In this document: positions 34,661 to 42,232 of the stretch, piece by piece
Layout: every line of letters starts with the position of its first letter
How positions within the stretch are numbered: position 1 is the stretch's first letter
From: Actinacidiphila alni
GTDB taxonomy: Bacteria; Actinomycetota; Actinomycetes; Streptomycetales; Streptomycetaceae
Direction of reading: 5' to 3'
Length of the DNA: 64,000 nucleotides
Assembly: GCF_900112845.1 (NCBI RefSeq)
Contig: NZ_FONG01000003.1
Location: forward strand, 372,001 to 436,000
The notes under the pieces: generated by a model
Told to the model about the DNA's origin: nothing
Databases searched by the model: none
The model's input: only the letters and a program-made list of their open reading frames with translations
Position numbers and translations under genes: made by a program

Positions 34661-35803
34661 TCAGTCGGCCTGCTGGTCGGCGGTGCGCAGGCCCGCCGAC
34701 CACTTCTCCTCGATGTTGCCGTACCGCCAGACGGCGAAGGCGACCGCCCAGGTGAAAAAGAAGAGGCCGACGATCACATAGCCGATGATGTTGAGGTCGA
34801 GCCCGCCGACCCAGTCCCAGAAGGCGCCGTGCAGATGGGCCTTCTCGGCGACCAGGCCGAGGAGTTCGACGGTGCCGATGATGAGGGCGACCGCGACGGA
34901 CAGGCCGGTGATGGTGAGGTTGTAGTAGACCTTGCGGACCGGCTTGGAGAACGCCCACTCGTAGGCGAAGTTCATGAACGAGCCGTCGATGGTGTCCAGC
35001 AGCGACATGCCCGCGGCGAACAGGACGGGCAGGCACAGGATCGCGTACCAGGGCAGCCCGCTCGCGGCGCCGGAGCCCGCCAGCACCAGCAGCGCGATCT
35101 CGGTGGCGGTGTCGAAGCCGAGGCCGAACAGCAGCCCCAGCGGGTACATCTGCCACGGCTTGGTGATCGACTTCATGACCCGGCCCAGCAACCGGTTCAT
35201 GAAACCGCGGTTGTTGAGCTGCTCCTCCAGCGCCGCCTCGTCGAACTTGCCCTCGCGCATCTCGCGGAAGACCTTCCAGATCCCGGCCAGGATCACGAGG
35301 TTGATGAAGGCGATGACGTACAGGAAGGTGCCCGAGACCGTGGTGCCGATCCAGCCGGTGACGTTGTGGAGCTGGGAATCGTCGTCCTCGACCGGGCTCG
35401 CCAGCGCCTTGACGCCGAGCGACAGCAGGAAGGCCAGGCCGAAGACGATGCTGGAGTGGCCGAGGGAGAACCAGAAGCCCACCGACAGCGGGCGCTTGCC
35501 CTCGCCCATCAGCTTCCGCGTCGTGTTGTCGATCGCGGCGATGTGGTCGGCGTCGAAGGCGTGCCGCATGCCCAGCGTGTACGCGGTCACGCCGATACCG
35601 ATGCCGAAGGACTTGGTGCCGAGGCTGTAGTGCTCGGGAGCGACGATCGCCACCAGGGTGAACCAGCCGATGACATGCAGCGCGAGGATGAAGGCGAACA
35701 TGCCGCCGACCCTCGTCCACTCGGCGCGGGTCATGGACGCCGATATGCGGCGCCAGCGGGACCCGGCCGGTGTCGGAACGTCCGGCGTGGTGGCGGTGGT
35801 CAT
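34661..35803 (-). CDS. Nickel/cobalt permease (HoxN/NixA/NicO family)
   Basis: This is a 380-residue protein from the ATG at 35803 with AGGA upstream; an extension to 35848 is unlikely. The NiCoT signature HAFDADHIAAIDN (~81-93) in the second helix supplies the metal-selectivity His/Asp residues. LGFDTATEIALL and SLLDTIDGSFMNFAYEWAF are the other conserved family motifs. Eight hydrophobic helices are visible. It imports Ni2+ and/or Co2+ at high affinity. A 25-bp palindrome over the -35 region indicates metal-dependent repression. Proximity to cbt and cob genes suggests cobalt, but the operator resembles a nickel box. Confidence 0.9.
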   Translation of the reverse strand: MTTATTPDVPTPAGSRWRRISASMTRAEWTRVGGMFAFILALHVIGWFTLVAIVAPEHYSLGTKSFGIGIGVTAYTLGMRHAFDADHIAAIDNTTRKLMGEGKRPLSVGFWFSLGHSSIVFGLAFLLSLGVKALASPVEDDDSQLHNVTGWIGTTVSGTFLYVIAFINLVILAGIWKVFREMREGKFDEAALEEQLNNRGFMNRLLGRVMKSITKPWQMYPLGLLFGLGFDTATEIALLVLAGSGAASGLPWYAILCLPVLFAAGMSLLDTIDGSFMNFAYEWAFSKPVRKVYYNLTITGLSVAVALIIGTVELLGLVAEKAHLHGAFWDWVGGLDLNIIGYVIVGLFFFTWAVAFAVWRYGNIEEKWSAGLRTADQQAD

Positions 35804-35835
35804 TTCATCAGTCCTTTGTCGAGGCGGGCGATGCC

Positions 35836-35880
35836 AAGCTAGACGCACCTGAGTCCTTATTGCAAGATACTGGCAATAAG
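35836..35880 (-). promoter_or_regulatory. Promoter and Nur-box-like palindrome of the Ni/Co permease
   Basis: The palindrome CTTATTGC-N9-GCAATAAG (35856-35880) is perfect over both 8-bp arms. Its core TTGCAA-N5-TGGCAA matches the Streptomyces Nur (nickel-responsive Fur homologue) box TTGCaa-N5-ttGCAA. On the minus strand TTGCAA (35865-35860) can serve as -35, with TAGCTT (35841-35836) as -10 at 18 bp, so a bound repressor would block polymerase. Confidence 0.72.
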
Positions 35881-36004
35881 ACTGCCCGCTGGGGCCGGGC
35901 CCAAGCTCAGCGGGGGTGGCCGCCCGGCCGTCTCACAGGGACGGGGGTACGCCGCGCCGGACGGACGCGAGAGCGCCGCACCACAGGGACGCGAGCGGGC
36001 CGCG

Positions 36005-36805
36005 TCACACGGACGCGAGAGCGCAGTCGCCGCAGAGCGCGCCCGCCCGGCCGGGCGCCGCCCGGTAGATCAGACAGCAGCTACGGCGCCTGAAGCGGTA
36101 CGCGCCGGCCTCCGCCGTACCCTCCCGGGTGCTCGTACCCCGCAGCGGCGGCCGGTCCAGCAGCGCGGCGGCCAGCGACCGTACGCGGCCGGCGTCGGCG
36201 GGACGGGCGGCGGCGAGCATGCCCGCGGCGCCGTTCAGCGCGGAGGCGGTATTGCCCCGGAGAATGTGCGGGGACACCCTGAAGGGCGCGAAGGCGTCCG
36301 TGAGTTCCCGTACCGGACCGTCGAGCAGGTCGCGGGCCAGCGCCGCGGCGAGCGCTTCGAGAGGCGCGCCGGACAGGTCGTCCCCGGGCGGCGGGTCGGG
36401 CAGCGACAGCGGGAAGGGCCCGCCCAGCACCGGCCGCCAGCGCAGGTCGGCCAGGCGGAGGCCGGAGGCGACCTCGCCGCGCAGCACGGCGAGCGCCAGC
36501 ATCGGCGACAGCACCCGCGCGACCAGGCCCAGATGAGCCACCGATGCCGCGACCCGTGTCTCGACCGTCTCCGGCGGCCCGCCGCCCATCGCCGCGAGGT
36601 AGCGGCGTACGCCCGCCACCCGCTCCGCGAGCGCGGGGCCGCCGTCGGCCAGCTCGCCCATCGACCGCCAGGCTTCACCGCCCGGGGCAGGATCGGGCAA
36701 TCCGGCGCCGGGTGCGAGGGGGGAAGCGGAGTGTCCCTCGGCCGCGAAGAACGGGCCGAGGGACATCAGATCCGCCGTACGCGACCGCCGTACCGAACGG
36801 GTCAT
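36005..36805 (-). CDS. FhuF-like (2Fe-2S)-binding protein
   Basis: This is a 266-residue protein from the ATG at 36805. The C-terminus RRRSCCLIYRAAPGRAGALCGDC is the four-cysteine 2Fe-2S motif of ferric-siderophore reductase FhuF (CC-x-x-Y-R ... C-x-x-C). The upstream region is helical and Ala/Leu-rich, as in that family. Such proteins reduce ferric complexes in the cytoplasm. It begins 8 bp after cbtA and so is the third gene of the riboswitch-controlled unit. Reduction of a corrinoid or cobalt complex is a possible alternative role. Confidence 0.72.
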   Translation of the reverse strand: MTRSVRRSRTADLMSLGPFFAAEGHSASPLAPGAGLPDPAPGGEAWRSMGELADGGPALAERVAGVRRYLAAMGGGPPETVETRVAASVAHLGLVARVLSPMLALAVLRGEVASGLRLADLRWRPVLGGPFPLSLPDPPPGDDLSGAPLEALAAALARDLLDGPVRELTDAFAPFRVSPHILRGNTASALNGAAGMLAAARPADAGRVRSLAAALLDRPPLRGTSTREGTAEAGAYRFRRRSCCLIYRAAPGRAGALCGDCALASV

Positions 36806-36812
36806 CCGGCCG

Positions 36813-37676
36813 TCACGCGCCGACCGGTTCCGCCCGGCCGACGCTCGGGGCGGGGGCGCTACGCGGTGCGAGCAGCCGTTCGGCGAGCGGGCCGAAGCAC
36901 AGCCCGATCACCGCCCACAGCAGGAGCTGCGCGGCCACCGAGTAGAAGCGGAAGGAGAACAGCACGTCGGCGGGGAAGCCCGGATAGACGATCCGGCCCT
37001 TGTCGTCGGTGAGCGGCAGCGGCGTCTCCGTCGCGTGATTGCCGAAATTCTCCTTGTTGTACGCGAGATGACCCAGCTCGGGCAGCAGCGCCATCACCAC
37101 ACCGATCGCGACGACGAAGGCGCCCGCGGCCAGCAGCGTGGCGTTCCAGTTCCCGAACCGGGACCGCAGCCGCCTGCCCAGGACGGCCGCGCCGACCAGA
37201 AAGGCCAGCGAACACACGACCATCACCAGATAGAGCCCGGTACGGTCCTTGATGGTGTCCTCGTGCCCGATGGCCGGCGGATTCGCCGGGTACTTCAGGA
37301 ACGGCACGAGATAGATGCCGAGGAATCCGCCGCCCGCGACCAGCAGCGCGAGATTGCGGGCCCGCAGATTGCCGACCCTGCCCAGGCAGACCGCGTAGGC
37401 GACCGCGAACAGCGCCCCCATGGCCATCCCGAAGAACACCATGCCGACACCGATGCCCACGTCCGCCTGGACGGTACGGCTGAACAGATCGGGGTCGGCC
37501 GCCGCGGCCGGCAGTCCGGCCGCCTTGTCGAGCGCGGCCTGCGCCGCGTCCCGGCCGCTCTCGTAATCGATCGCCTTGTTGATCTGCGGCTCGGCGAAGA
37601 TACGGGCGAAAACGAATGCGAGCAGCCCGGCGAATGCGCCGACAATTATGCCGCGCAGAATGAGTTTCTTTTCCAT
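36813..37676 (-). CDS. cbtA: CbtA, predicted cobalt transporter subunit
   Basis: This is a 287-residue protein from the ATG at 37676. It begins KLILRGIIVGAFAGLLAFVFARIFAEPQINKAI, the CbtA opening, and has about six hydrophobic helices with conserved VGMVFFGMAMGALFAVAY. It works with the small CbtB subunit encoded 11 bp upstream to import cobalt for B12 synthesis. The whole unit lies behind a cobalamin riboswitch. Confidence 0.88.
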   Translation of the reverse strand: MEKKLILRGIIVGAFAGLLAFVFARIFAEPQINKAIDYESGRDAAQAALDKAAGLPAAAADPDLFSRTVQADVGIGVGMVFFGMAMGALFAVAYAVCLGRVGNLRARNLALLVAGGGFLGIYLVPFLKYPANPPAIGHEDTIKDRTGLYLVMVVCSLAFLVGAAVLGRRLRSRFGNWNATLLAAGAFVVAIGVVMALLPELGHLAYNKENFGNHATETPLPLTDDKGRIVYPGFPADVLFSFRFYSVAAQLLLWAVIGLCFGPLAERLLAPRSAPAPSVGRAEPVGA

Positions 37677-37687
37677 GGCGTGATCGG

Positions 37688-37903
37688 TCAGTGGCAGGGG
37701 AAACCGAGGAAGTGCCGGGCGTCGTGGACGAACTCGTGGATGTGCATGTCCTTGCCGAACACGCTCACCGCGCCCTGGTCGACACCGATGAAGTAGTAGA
37801 CGGCGAACGCCAGGACGGCGGTGCCTACCAGCCACATCACCGCCTTCGAAACCGGCAGGACAACCGGTGTGGCGGTGCTGGTGGGAGCGGACACAGAACT
37901 CAC
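37688..37903 (-). CDS. cbtB: CbtB, small His-rich cobalt transporter subunit
   Basis: This is a 71-residue protein; a GTG at 37903 has AAGGAGG eight bases upstream. One hydrophobic span (MWLVGTAVLAFAVYYFIG) is followed by a C-terminal metal-binding tail, HIHEFVHDARHFLGFPCH, with five His and a Cys. This is the standard CbtB layout. It is first in the cbtB-cbtA-fhuF-like unit. Confidence 0.9.
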   Translation of the reverse strand: MSSVSAPTSTATPVVLPVSKAVMWLVGTAVLAFAVYYFIGVDQGAVSVFGKDMHIHEFVHDARHFLGFPCH

Positions 37904-37939
37904 GGGTGGGGCCTCCTTCAGGGATTCAGCGTCCCTCGA

Positions 37940-38061
37940 TCAATTGGGGCGTCGTGACGGCTGAGTATCTGACTCGCCGGACACCCTCCGCGGTGACCGG
38001 CTCCACAGTGGCGCGACCGTGCTGGATTTTCACCAGCTTCCTCACGCCATCACGCAATTGA
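37940..38061 (-). ncRNA. Cobalamin riboswitch (compact)
   Basis: Reading the minus strand, AAGCTGGTGAAAATCCAGCA and the invariant GCGCCACTGTG form the cobalamin-aptamer core. GAGTCAGATACTC serves as the B12-box segment. TCAATTG at the 5' end (38061-38055) pairs with CAATTGA at the 3' end (37946-37940) to close the structure. It ends ~36 bases before the cbtB start. At ~122 nt it is on the short side. B12 binding would repress cbtB-cbtA-fhuF. Confidence 0.9.
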
Positions 38062-38145
38062 GCGTAGAGGCAGCAGAACGCGCACGTCAATCAGGCCCGC
38101 ACCGTTGTGACATACGCCCCTGGCCGCTGTGCCAGAATCCGGATC

Positions 38146-38919
38146 GTGAAGCAGATCTTCGTCATCGGTATCGGCGCGGGCGACCCGGACCACCTCACCC
38201 TCCAGGCGGTGCGGGCGATCGCCCGCACCGAGGTGTTCTTCCTGCTCGACAAGGGCGAGGAGAAGGCGGATCTGGTCCGGCTGCGCGAGGACATCTTGCG
38301 CGAACACGCGGCGCCGTCGCACCGCGTCGTGGTCGCCCGCGACCCGGAACGCGACCTGAGGACTTCAACGCCCGGCTACGCGCCCGCCGTTGACGACTGG
38401 CGGCAGCGGCGCGCCGAGGTGTACGAGCGGCTGATCGCGGACGAGGTCCGAGGCGACGGCACCGGCGCGTTCCTCGTGTGGGGCGATCCGGCGCTGTACG
38501 ACAGCACGTTGGGCATCCTCGACGAGGTGCGGGCCCGTGGCAGGGCCGCCTTCGAGCGGACGGTGGTGCCCGGCGTGAGCAGCGTCTCGGCGCTGGCCGC
38601 GCGGCACCGTATCGGGCTCAATCAGGTCGGGCGCGCCGTCCAGATCACCACCGGACGCCGGCTCGCCGACGGCGGATGGCCGGACGGCGTGGACGACGTC
38701 GTGGTGATGCTGGACGCGCACCGGACCTTCGGCCGCTTCACCGGCCGGGGGCTGCACATCTACTGGGGGGCGTATCTGGGCACGCCCGACGAGATCCTGC
38801 TGTCGGGACCGCTCGACGACGGCCTCGCCGAACGCATCGCCGTGGTACGGGCCGAGGCCAGGGAGCGCAAGGGCTGGATCATGGACACCTACCTGCTGCG
38901 GCGCGGCATCCCCGCGTGA
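38146..38919 (+). CDS. cobF: Precorrin-6A synthase (deacetylating), CobF
   Basis: This is a 257-residue tetrapyrrole methylase from a GTG at 38146. IFVIGIGAGDPDHLTLQAVRAI is the SAM-dependent methylase opening. FLVWGDPALYDST and PGVSSVSALAARHRI are the CobF-type substrate segments. It performs C1 methylation with loss of the C20 acetyl in aerobic B12 synthesis. A CAGAAT -10-like hexamer ends 7 bp before the GTG and no ribosome binding site is visible, so the mRNA may be leaderless. It is divergent from the riboswitch and coupled to cobK. Confidence 0.9.
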   Translation: MKQIFVIGIGAGDPDHLTLQAVRAIARTEVFFLLDKGEEKADLVRLREDILREHAAPSHRVVVARDPERDLRTSTPGYAPAVDDWRQRRAEVYERLIADEVRGDGTGAFLVWGDPALYDSTLGILDEVRARGRAAFERTVVPGVSSVSALAARHRIGLNQVGRAVQITTGRRLADGGWPDGVDDVVVMLDAHRTFGRFTGRGLHIYWGAYLGTPDEILLSGPLDDGLAERIAVVRAEARERKGWIMDTYLLRRGIPA

Positions 38920-39686
38920 CCGGTCCCGGCGGGCCGCCGCGCCACGTGCTGATCCTCGGCGGTACGGGTGAGGCCCGGCGGCTCGCGGAACTGCTGGCCG
39001 AGGACGCGAGTTGGGCCACCACCACATCGCTGGCCGGGCGGGTCGCCGCGCCGCGACAGCTCCCGGGCCGGGTCAGGACCGGCGGCTTCGGGGGAGCGGA
39101 CGGACTGGCGGACTGGCTGCGCGAGCACCGGGTGGACGCGGTGGTCGACGCCACGCATCCGTTCGCCGCCACCATCACCGCCCATGCGGCCGAGGCGGCC
39201 GGCACCACCGGCCTCCCGCTGGTCGTGCTGCGCAGACCAGGATGGACGCCCGGTCCCGGCGACCGCTGGCACTGGGCCGACTCCGTCGCGGACGCCGCCG
39301 CCCTGCTGCCGGAGCTGGGCACCCGGGCGTTGCTGACCACCGGCCGGGGCGATGTGGCGGCCTTCGCCGCTGCCGCGCCCGGCCTCTTCCTGCTCGCCCG
39401 CTCGGTGGACCCCCCCGAGCCCGCACCGCCCCCGCACGTCCATGTGCTGCTCGCGCGCGGCCCGTTCACCGTCGAGGGCGAGCGGGCGCTGTTCGGCGCA
39501 CACCGCATCGACGTCCTGGTCACCAAGGACAGCGGCGGCGCCGCGACCGCGGCCAAGCTCACCGCCGCCCGCGAGGCGGACGTCCCCGTACTGATCGTCC
39601 GCCGCCCGCCGCCACCCGCGGATGTCCCGGTGGTGAGGACACCGGCCGGGGCTGTGGTCCGCCTGCGCGCGATCGCGGGGGAGTGA
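38916..39686 (+). CDS. cobK: Precorrin-6A reductase, CobK
   Basis: This is a 256-residue protein whose GTG overlaps the cobF stop. HVLILGGTGEARRLAELLAE is the NADPH-binding opening of CobK/CbiJ. VDAVVDATHPFAATITAHA is the family-defining motif, and the second half contains DVLVTKDSGGAATAAKL. It reduces precorrin-6A to precorrin-6B, the step just after CobF. The pair is a detached piece of the B12 pathway next to cobalt uptake genes. Confidence 0.92.
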   Translation: MTGPGGPPRHVLILGGTGEARRLAELLAEDASWATTTSLAGRVAAPRQLPGRVRTGGFGGADGLADWLREHRVDAVVDATHPFAATITAHAAEAAGTTGLPLVVLRRPGWTPGPGDRWHWADSVADAAALLPELGTRALLTTGRGDVAAFAAAAPGLFLLARSVDPPEPAPPPHVHVLLARGPFTVEGERALFGAHRIDVLVTKDSGGAATAAKLTAAREADVPVLIVRRPPPPADVPVVRTPAGAVVRLRAIAGE

Positions 39687-39862
39687 CGTACGCCCGTCGT
39701 ACCCGCGGGGAGTGACGGCCGCCGACCGTTCCCGGGCGGAGGGCCGTACGCCCGATCGGGGCGAACGCGAGAGGATCGTGCAAGAGTGCGCGCGGATCGG
39801 TCTACCGGCGCCCACCCGCCCGGCGGTTCGATGGAAACACCGGAAACGGACTTTCGGCCGTA

Positions 39863-39887
39863 CCGGACCGACCTGCGGTCGGACCGG
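39863..39887 (+). promoter_or_regulatory. Imperfect dyad upstream of aldo/keto reductase
   Basis: CCGGACCGACC-TGC-GGTCGGACCGG is an 11-bp dyad with one mismatch per arm pair, ~50 bp before the reductase start. It could bind the convergently encoded TetR protein, or be chance in GC-rich sequence. Confidence 0.3.
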
Positions 39888-39935
39888 ACCCGAGGCCCGG
39901 CCGGCCACGATCCGCACCTCGTTGGGAGACCGCTC

Positions 39936-41018
39936 ATGCCGCTCGACCACTACCTCACCCTCGGCCGCTCCGGCCTGCGCGTCAGCCCGTTCGCGCTCGG
40001 CGCCATGACCTTCGGGGAGGATCCCGGAGGCGCCGGATGCAGCGTCGAGGAGTCCGAGAAGATCCTCGCGACCTATCTCGACCTCGGCGGGAATTTCGTC
40101 GACACCGCGAACTTCTACACCAACACCCACTCCGAGAAGATCCTCGGCGACTTCTTCGCCGCCCGGCCCGGCCTGCGCGACCGGGCGGTGCTGGCATCAA
40201 AGTTCTTCTTCAACCTCTTCCCCGGCGACCCCAACGGCGGCGGCGCGGGCCGCTCGTCGATCATCGCGCAGCTCGACGCGTCGCTGCGCCGGCTGCGCAC
40301 CGACCACCTGGATCTGTACTGGCTGCACAACTGGGACCGGCAGACCCCGATCGAGGAGACGATGCGCACCCTGGACGACCTCGTCCGGGCGGGCAAGATC
40401 CGCTACGTCGGCTTCTCCAACACCCCGGCGTGGGTCACCGCCCAGGCGCAGACCATGGCCCTGCTGAAGGGCTGGACACCGCTGATCGCGCTCCAGGTCG
40501 AATATTCGCTGCTGGCCAGGACCGTCGAGGGCGAGGTCGCGCCGCTCGCCCGCGACCAGGGCATGGCGCTGGTGCCGTGGAGCCCGCTGAAGAACGGTTT
40601 CCTGTCGGGGAAGTACCGGCGCGGCGGCGAGGTCGCCGACTCCGCGCGCTCCGCCTTCGTCGGCGGCCCGACCGAGGAGGAGTTCACCGTCATCGACGCG
40701 GTCACCGCCGTCGCCGACGAGCTGGGCACCAGCCCGACGGCGGTCGCCCTGGCCTGGCTGCGGGCACGCGAAGGCACCGTCGTGCCGATCCTCGGTGCCC
40801 GGCGGGTGGACCACCTGACGACCAATCTCGCGGCTCTCGACCTGGAGCTGACGCCGGATCAGCTCCGCGGCCTCGACGAGGTGTCGGCGCCGACGCTCGA
40901 CTACCCCGCCGCACTGCACGGTTCACTGCGCCGGATGCTCCAGTTCGCGGGCACCACGGTGGACGGCGAGCCGTCCGAGGTCTATCCGCCGCTGCTCCAG
41001 AGCGACGTCCGTTACTGA
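39936..41018 (+). CDS. Aldo/keto reductase
   Basis: This is a 360-residue protein from the ATG at 39936 with GGGAG seven bases upstream. It is an (alpha/beta)8 AKR with the catalytic Asp/Tyr segment NFVDTANFYTNTHSEKILG, Lys in LASKFFFN, the LDLYWLHNWD motif and the NADPH-binding C-terminal VPILGARRVDHLTTNL. It reduces an aldehyde or ketone; the substrate is unknown. The 3' end overlaps the convergent TetR gene by 7 bp. Confidence 0.9.
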   Translation: MPLDHYLTLGRSGLRVSPFALGAMTFGEDPGGAGCSVEESEKILATYLDLGGNFVDTANFYTNTHSEKILGDFFAARPGLRDRAVLASKFFFNLFPGDPNGGGAGRSSIIAQLDASLRRLRTDHLDLYWLHNWDRQTPIEETMRTLDDLVRAGKIRYVGFSNTPAWVTAQAQTMALLKGWTPLIALQVEYSLLARTVEGEVAPLARDQGMALVPWSPLKNGFLSGKYRRGGEVADSARSAFVGGPTEEEFTVIDAVTAVADELGTSPTAVALAWLRAREGTVVPILGARRVDHLTTNLAALDLELTPDQLRGLDEVSAPTLDYPAALHGSLRRMLQFAGTTVDGEPSEVYPPLLQSDVRY

Positions 41019-41629
41019 ACCGGCCCGTCGGCCGGCGCCGCGCCCGTACCGTCCTGCGGCGCCATCGCCACCGCGTCAAGTGCCTTGTGCAGATAGGGGA
41101 TCAGCCGCTCGGTCTCCTCGGCGCTGTTGAGCGCGGTGTGGCCGAGCAGCATCCGGTTGAGCAGCACGCCCGCGCAGATGGCGATCAGCAGGGCCGAGCG
41201 GCCGGTGGTGTCGGTGCCGGGGAGCGCGGCGGCCAGCCGGGCCTGGTAGTTGCCTTCGATGCTGTCGCGCATGACGGCCGCCGCGCGGGGATTGGCGGCC
41301 GAGCGCAGGGCGAGCAGCAGACCGTCGTAGGTGTGCTGGTCCTGCGCGGTGAGCAATGTCGCGGCCGCCTCGCCGTTCAGCTCGGGGGTCATCATCATGG
41401 ACTTCTCGAAGGCGATGTCCACGACCTCGGCGAACAGCCCCTCCTTGGAGCCGAAATACCGGCCGATCAGCCGGGCGTCCACCTCCGCCGCGCGGGCGAT
41501 CTCCCGCACTCCCGCCCCGTCGTAACCGTGCTCGGTGAAGGCCGTCCGCGCGGCCTTCAGGATCGCCGCGCGGGTGGCGACGGCGTCCCTACGGCGCGGG
41601 GCCGGTGCGGGGGAGGCATCAGGACTCAT
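41012..41629 (-). CDS. TetR-family transcriptional regulator
   Basis: This is a 205-residue protein from the ATG at 41629. The N-terminal helix-turn-helix is clear: ATRAAILKAARTAFTEHGYDGAGVREIARAAEVDARLIGRYFGSKEGLF (approx. 18-66). The remainder is a helical ligand-binding domain. It is convergent with the aldo/keto reductase. Regulation of that gene is possible but not shown by the sequence. Confidence 0.88.
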   Translation of the reverse strand: MSPDASPAPAPRRRDAVATRAAILKAARTAFTEHGYDGAGVREIARAAEVDARLIGRYFGSKEGLFAEVVDIAFEKSMMMTPELNGEAAATLLTAQDQHTYDGLLLALRSAANPRAAAVMRDSIEGNYQARLAAALPGTDTTGRSALLIAICAGVLLNRMLLGHTALNSAEETERLIPYLHKALDAVAMAPQDGTGAAPADGPVQ

Positions 41630-41705
41630 GGCGACCAGCGTACGAGGTCGGCCGGGCCCGGCCCGGCGCGCGATCCCCGGTGGGTCGCAGTCGCGGGCCG
41701 GCCGC

Positions 41706-42089
41706 TCAGTCCTGCGGGACCGGGGCGCGGAAGTGCCGGTCGCGGTACTCGCGCGCCGTGTCCATCAGCTTGTCGAGCGTGTCACGGGTACGGACCAGGT
41801 CGTCGATGTGCGCGGAGAGCCGGTCGCGCTCCTGCGCCATCCGCTCCAGCGCGGCCTCCGAATGCTCCTCGCTCGGCGAGTCGACGCACGGCAGCAGTTC
41901 CGCGATGGTGCGGCTGGACAGGCCCGCCGAGTACAGCCGCTGGATGAACGCGACCCGCTCGACCTCCTCGTCCGTGTAGTGCCGCTGACCGCTGCCGCTG
42001 CGGACACTGCTGAGCAGCCCCTGCTCCTCGTAGTAGCGCACGGAGCGGACGCTCACCCCGGCCCGCGCCGCCAGCTCGCCGATGCGCAT
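41706..42089 (-). CDS. MerR-family regulator
   Basis: This is a 127-residue protein; the ATG at 42089 has GGAGGAGGA upstream. The N-terminal winged helix MRIGELAARAGVSVRSVRYYEEQGLL is followed by the dimerisation coiled coil (SEEHSEAALERMAQERDRLSAHIDDLVRTRDTLDKLMDTA). Only one Cys (Cys68) is present, so a metal site is unlikely; small-molecule sensing fits better. It is divergent from an old yellow enzyme gene whose promoter has MerR-type spacing. Confidence 0.9.
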   Translation of the reverse strand: MRIGELAARAGVSVRSVRYYEEQGLLSSVRSGSGQRHYTDEEVERVAFIQRLYSAGLSSRTIAELLPCVDSPSEEHSEAALERMAQERDRLSAHIDDLVRTRDTLDKLMDTAREYRDRHFRAPVPQD

Positions 42090-42151
42090 CGCGTCCTCCT
42101 CCTACCGTGAGCAGCAACGGTGAGCCCCAGCCATGAGCTGCGTCACAGAGC

Positions 42152-42183
42152 TTGCCTCTGACGTCAATGTCAGGTTTTAGCGT
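42152..42183 (+). promoter_or_regulatory. MerR-type promoter of the old yellow enzyme gene
   Basis: The -35 TTGCCT (42152-42157) and -10 TAGCGT (42178-42183) are separated by 20 bp. The dyad CTGAC-N6-GTCAG (42158-42173) lies in that spacer. A 19-20-bp spacer with the dyad inside it is the hallmark of promoters that MerR proteins activate by untwisting DNA. Confidence 0.75.
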
Positions 42184-42232
42184 AGCAGCCGTGCCCGATC
42201 CCCGGGCGACACGGACTGTGAAGGAGCCCGAC

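Noticed and set aside
35963..36024. Direct repeats GGACGCGAGAGCGC near the end of the fhuF-like gene
   Set aside because: Only two exact copies, one inside coding sequence; short G/C-rich matches of this size are expected by chance here.
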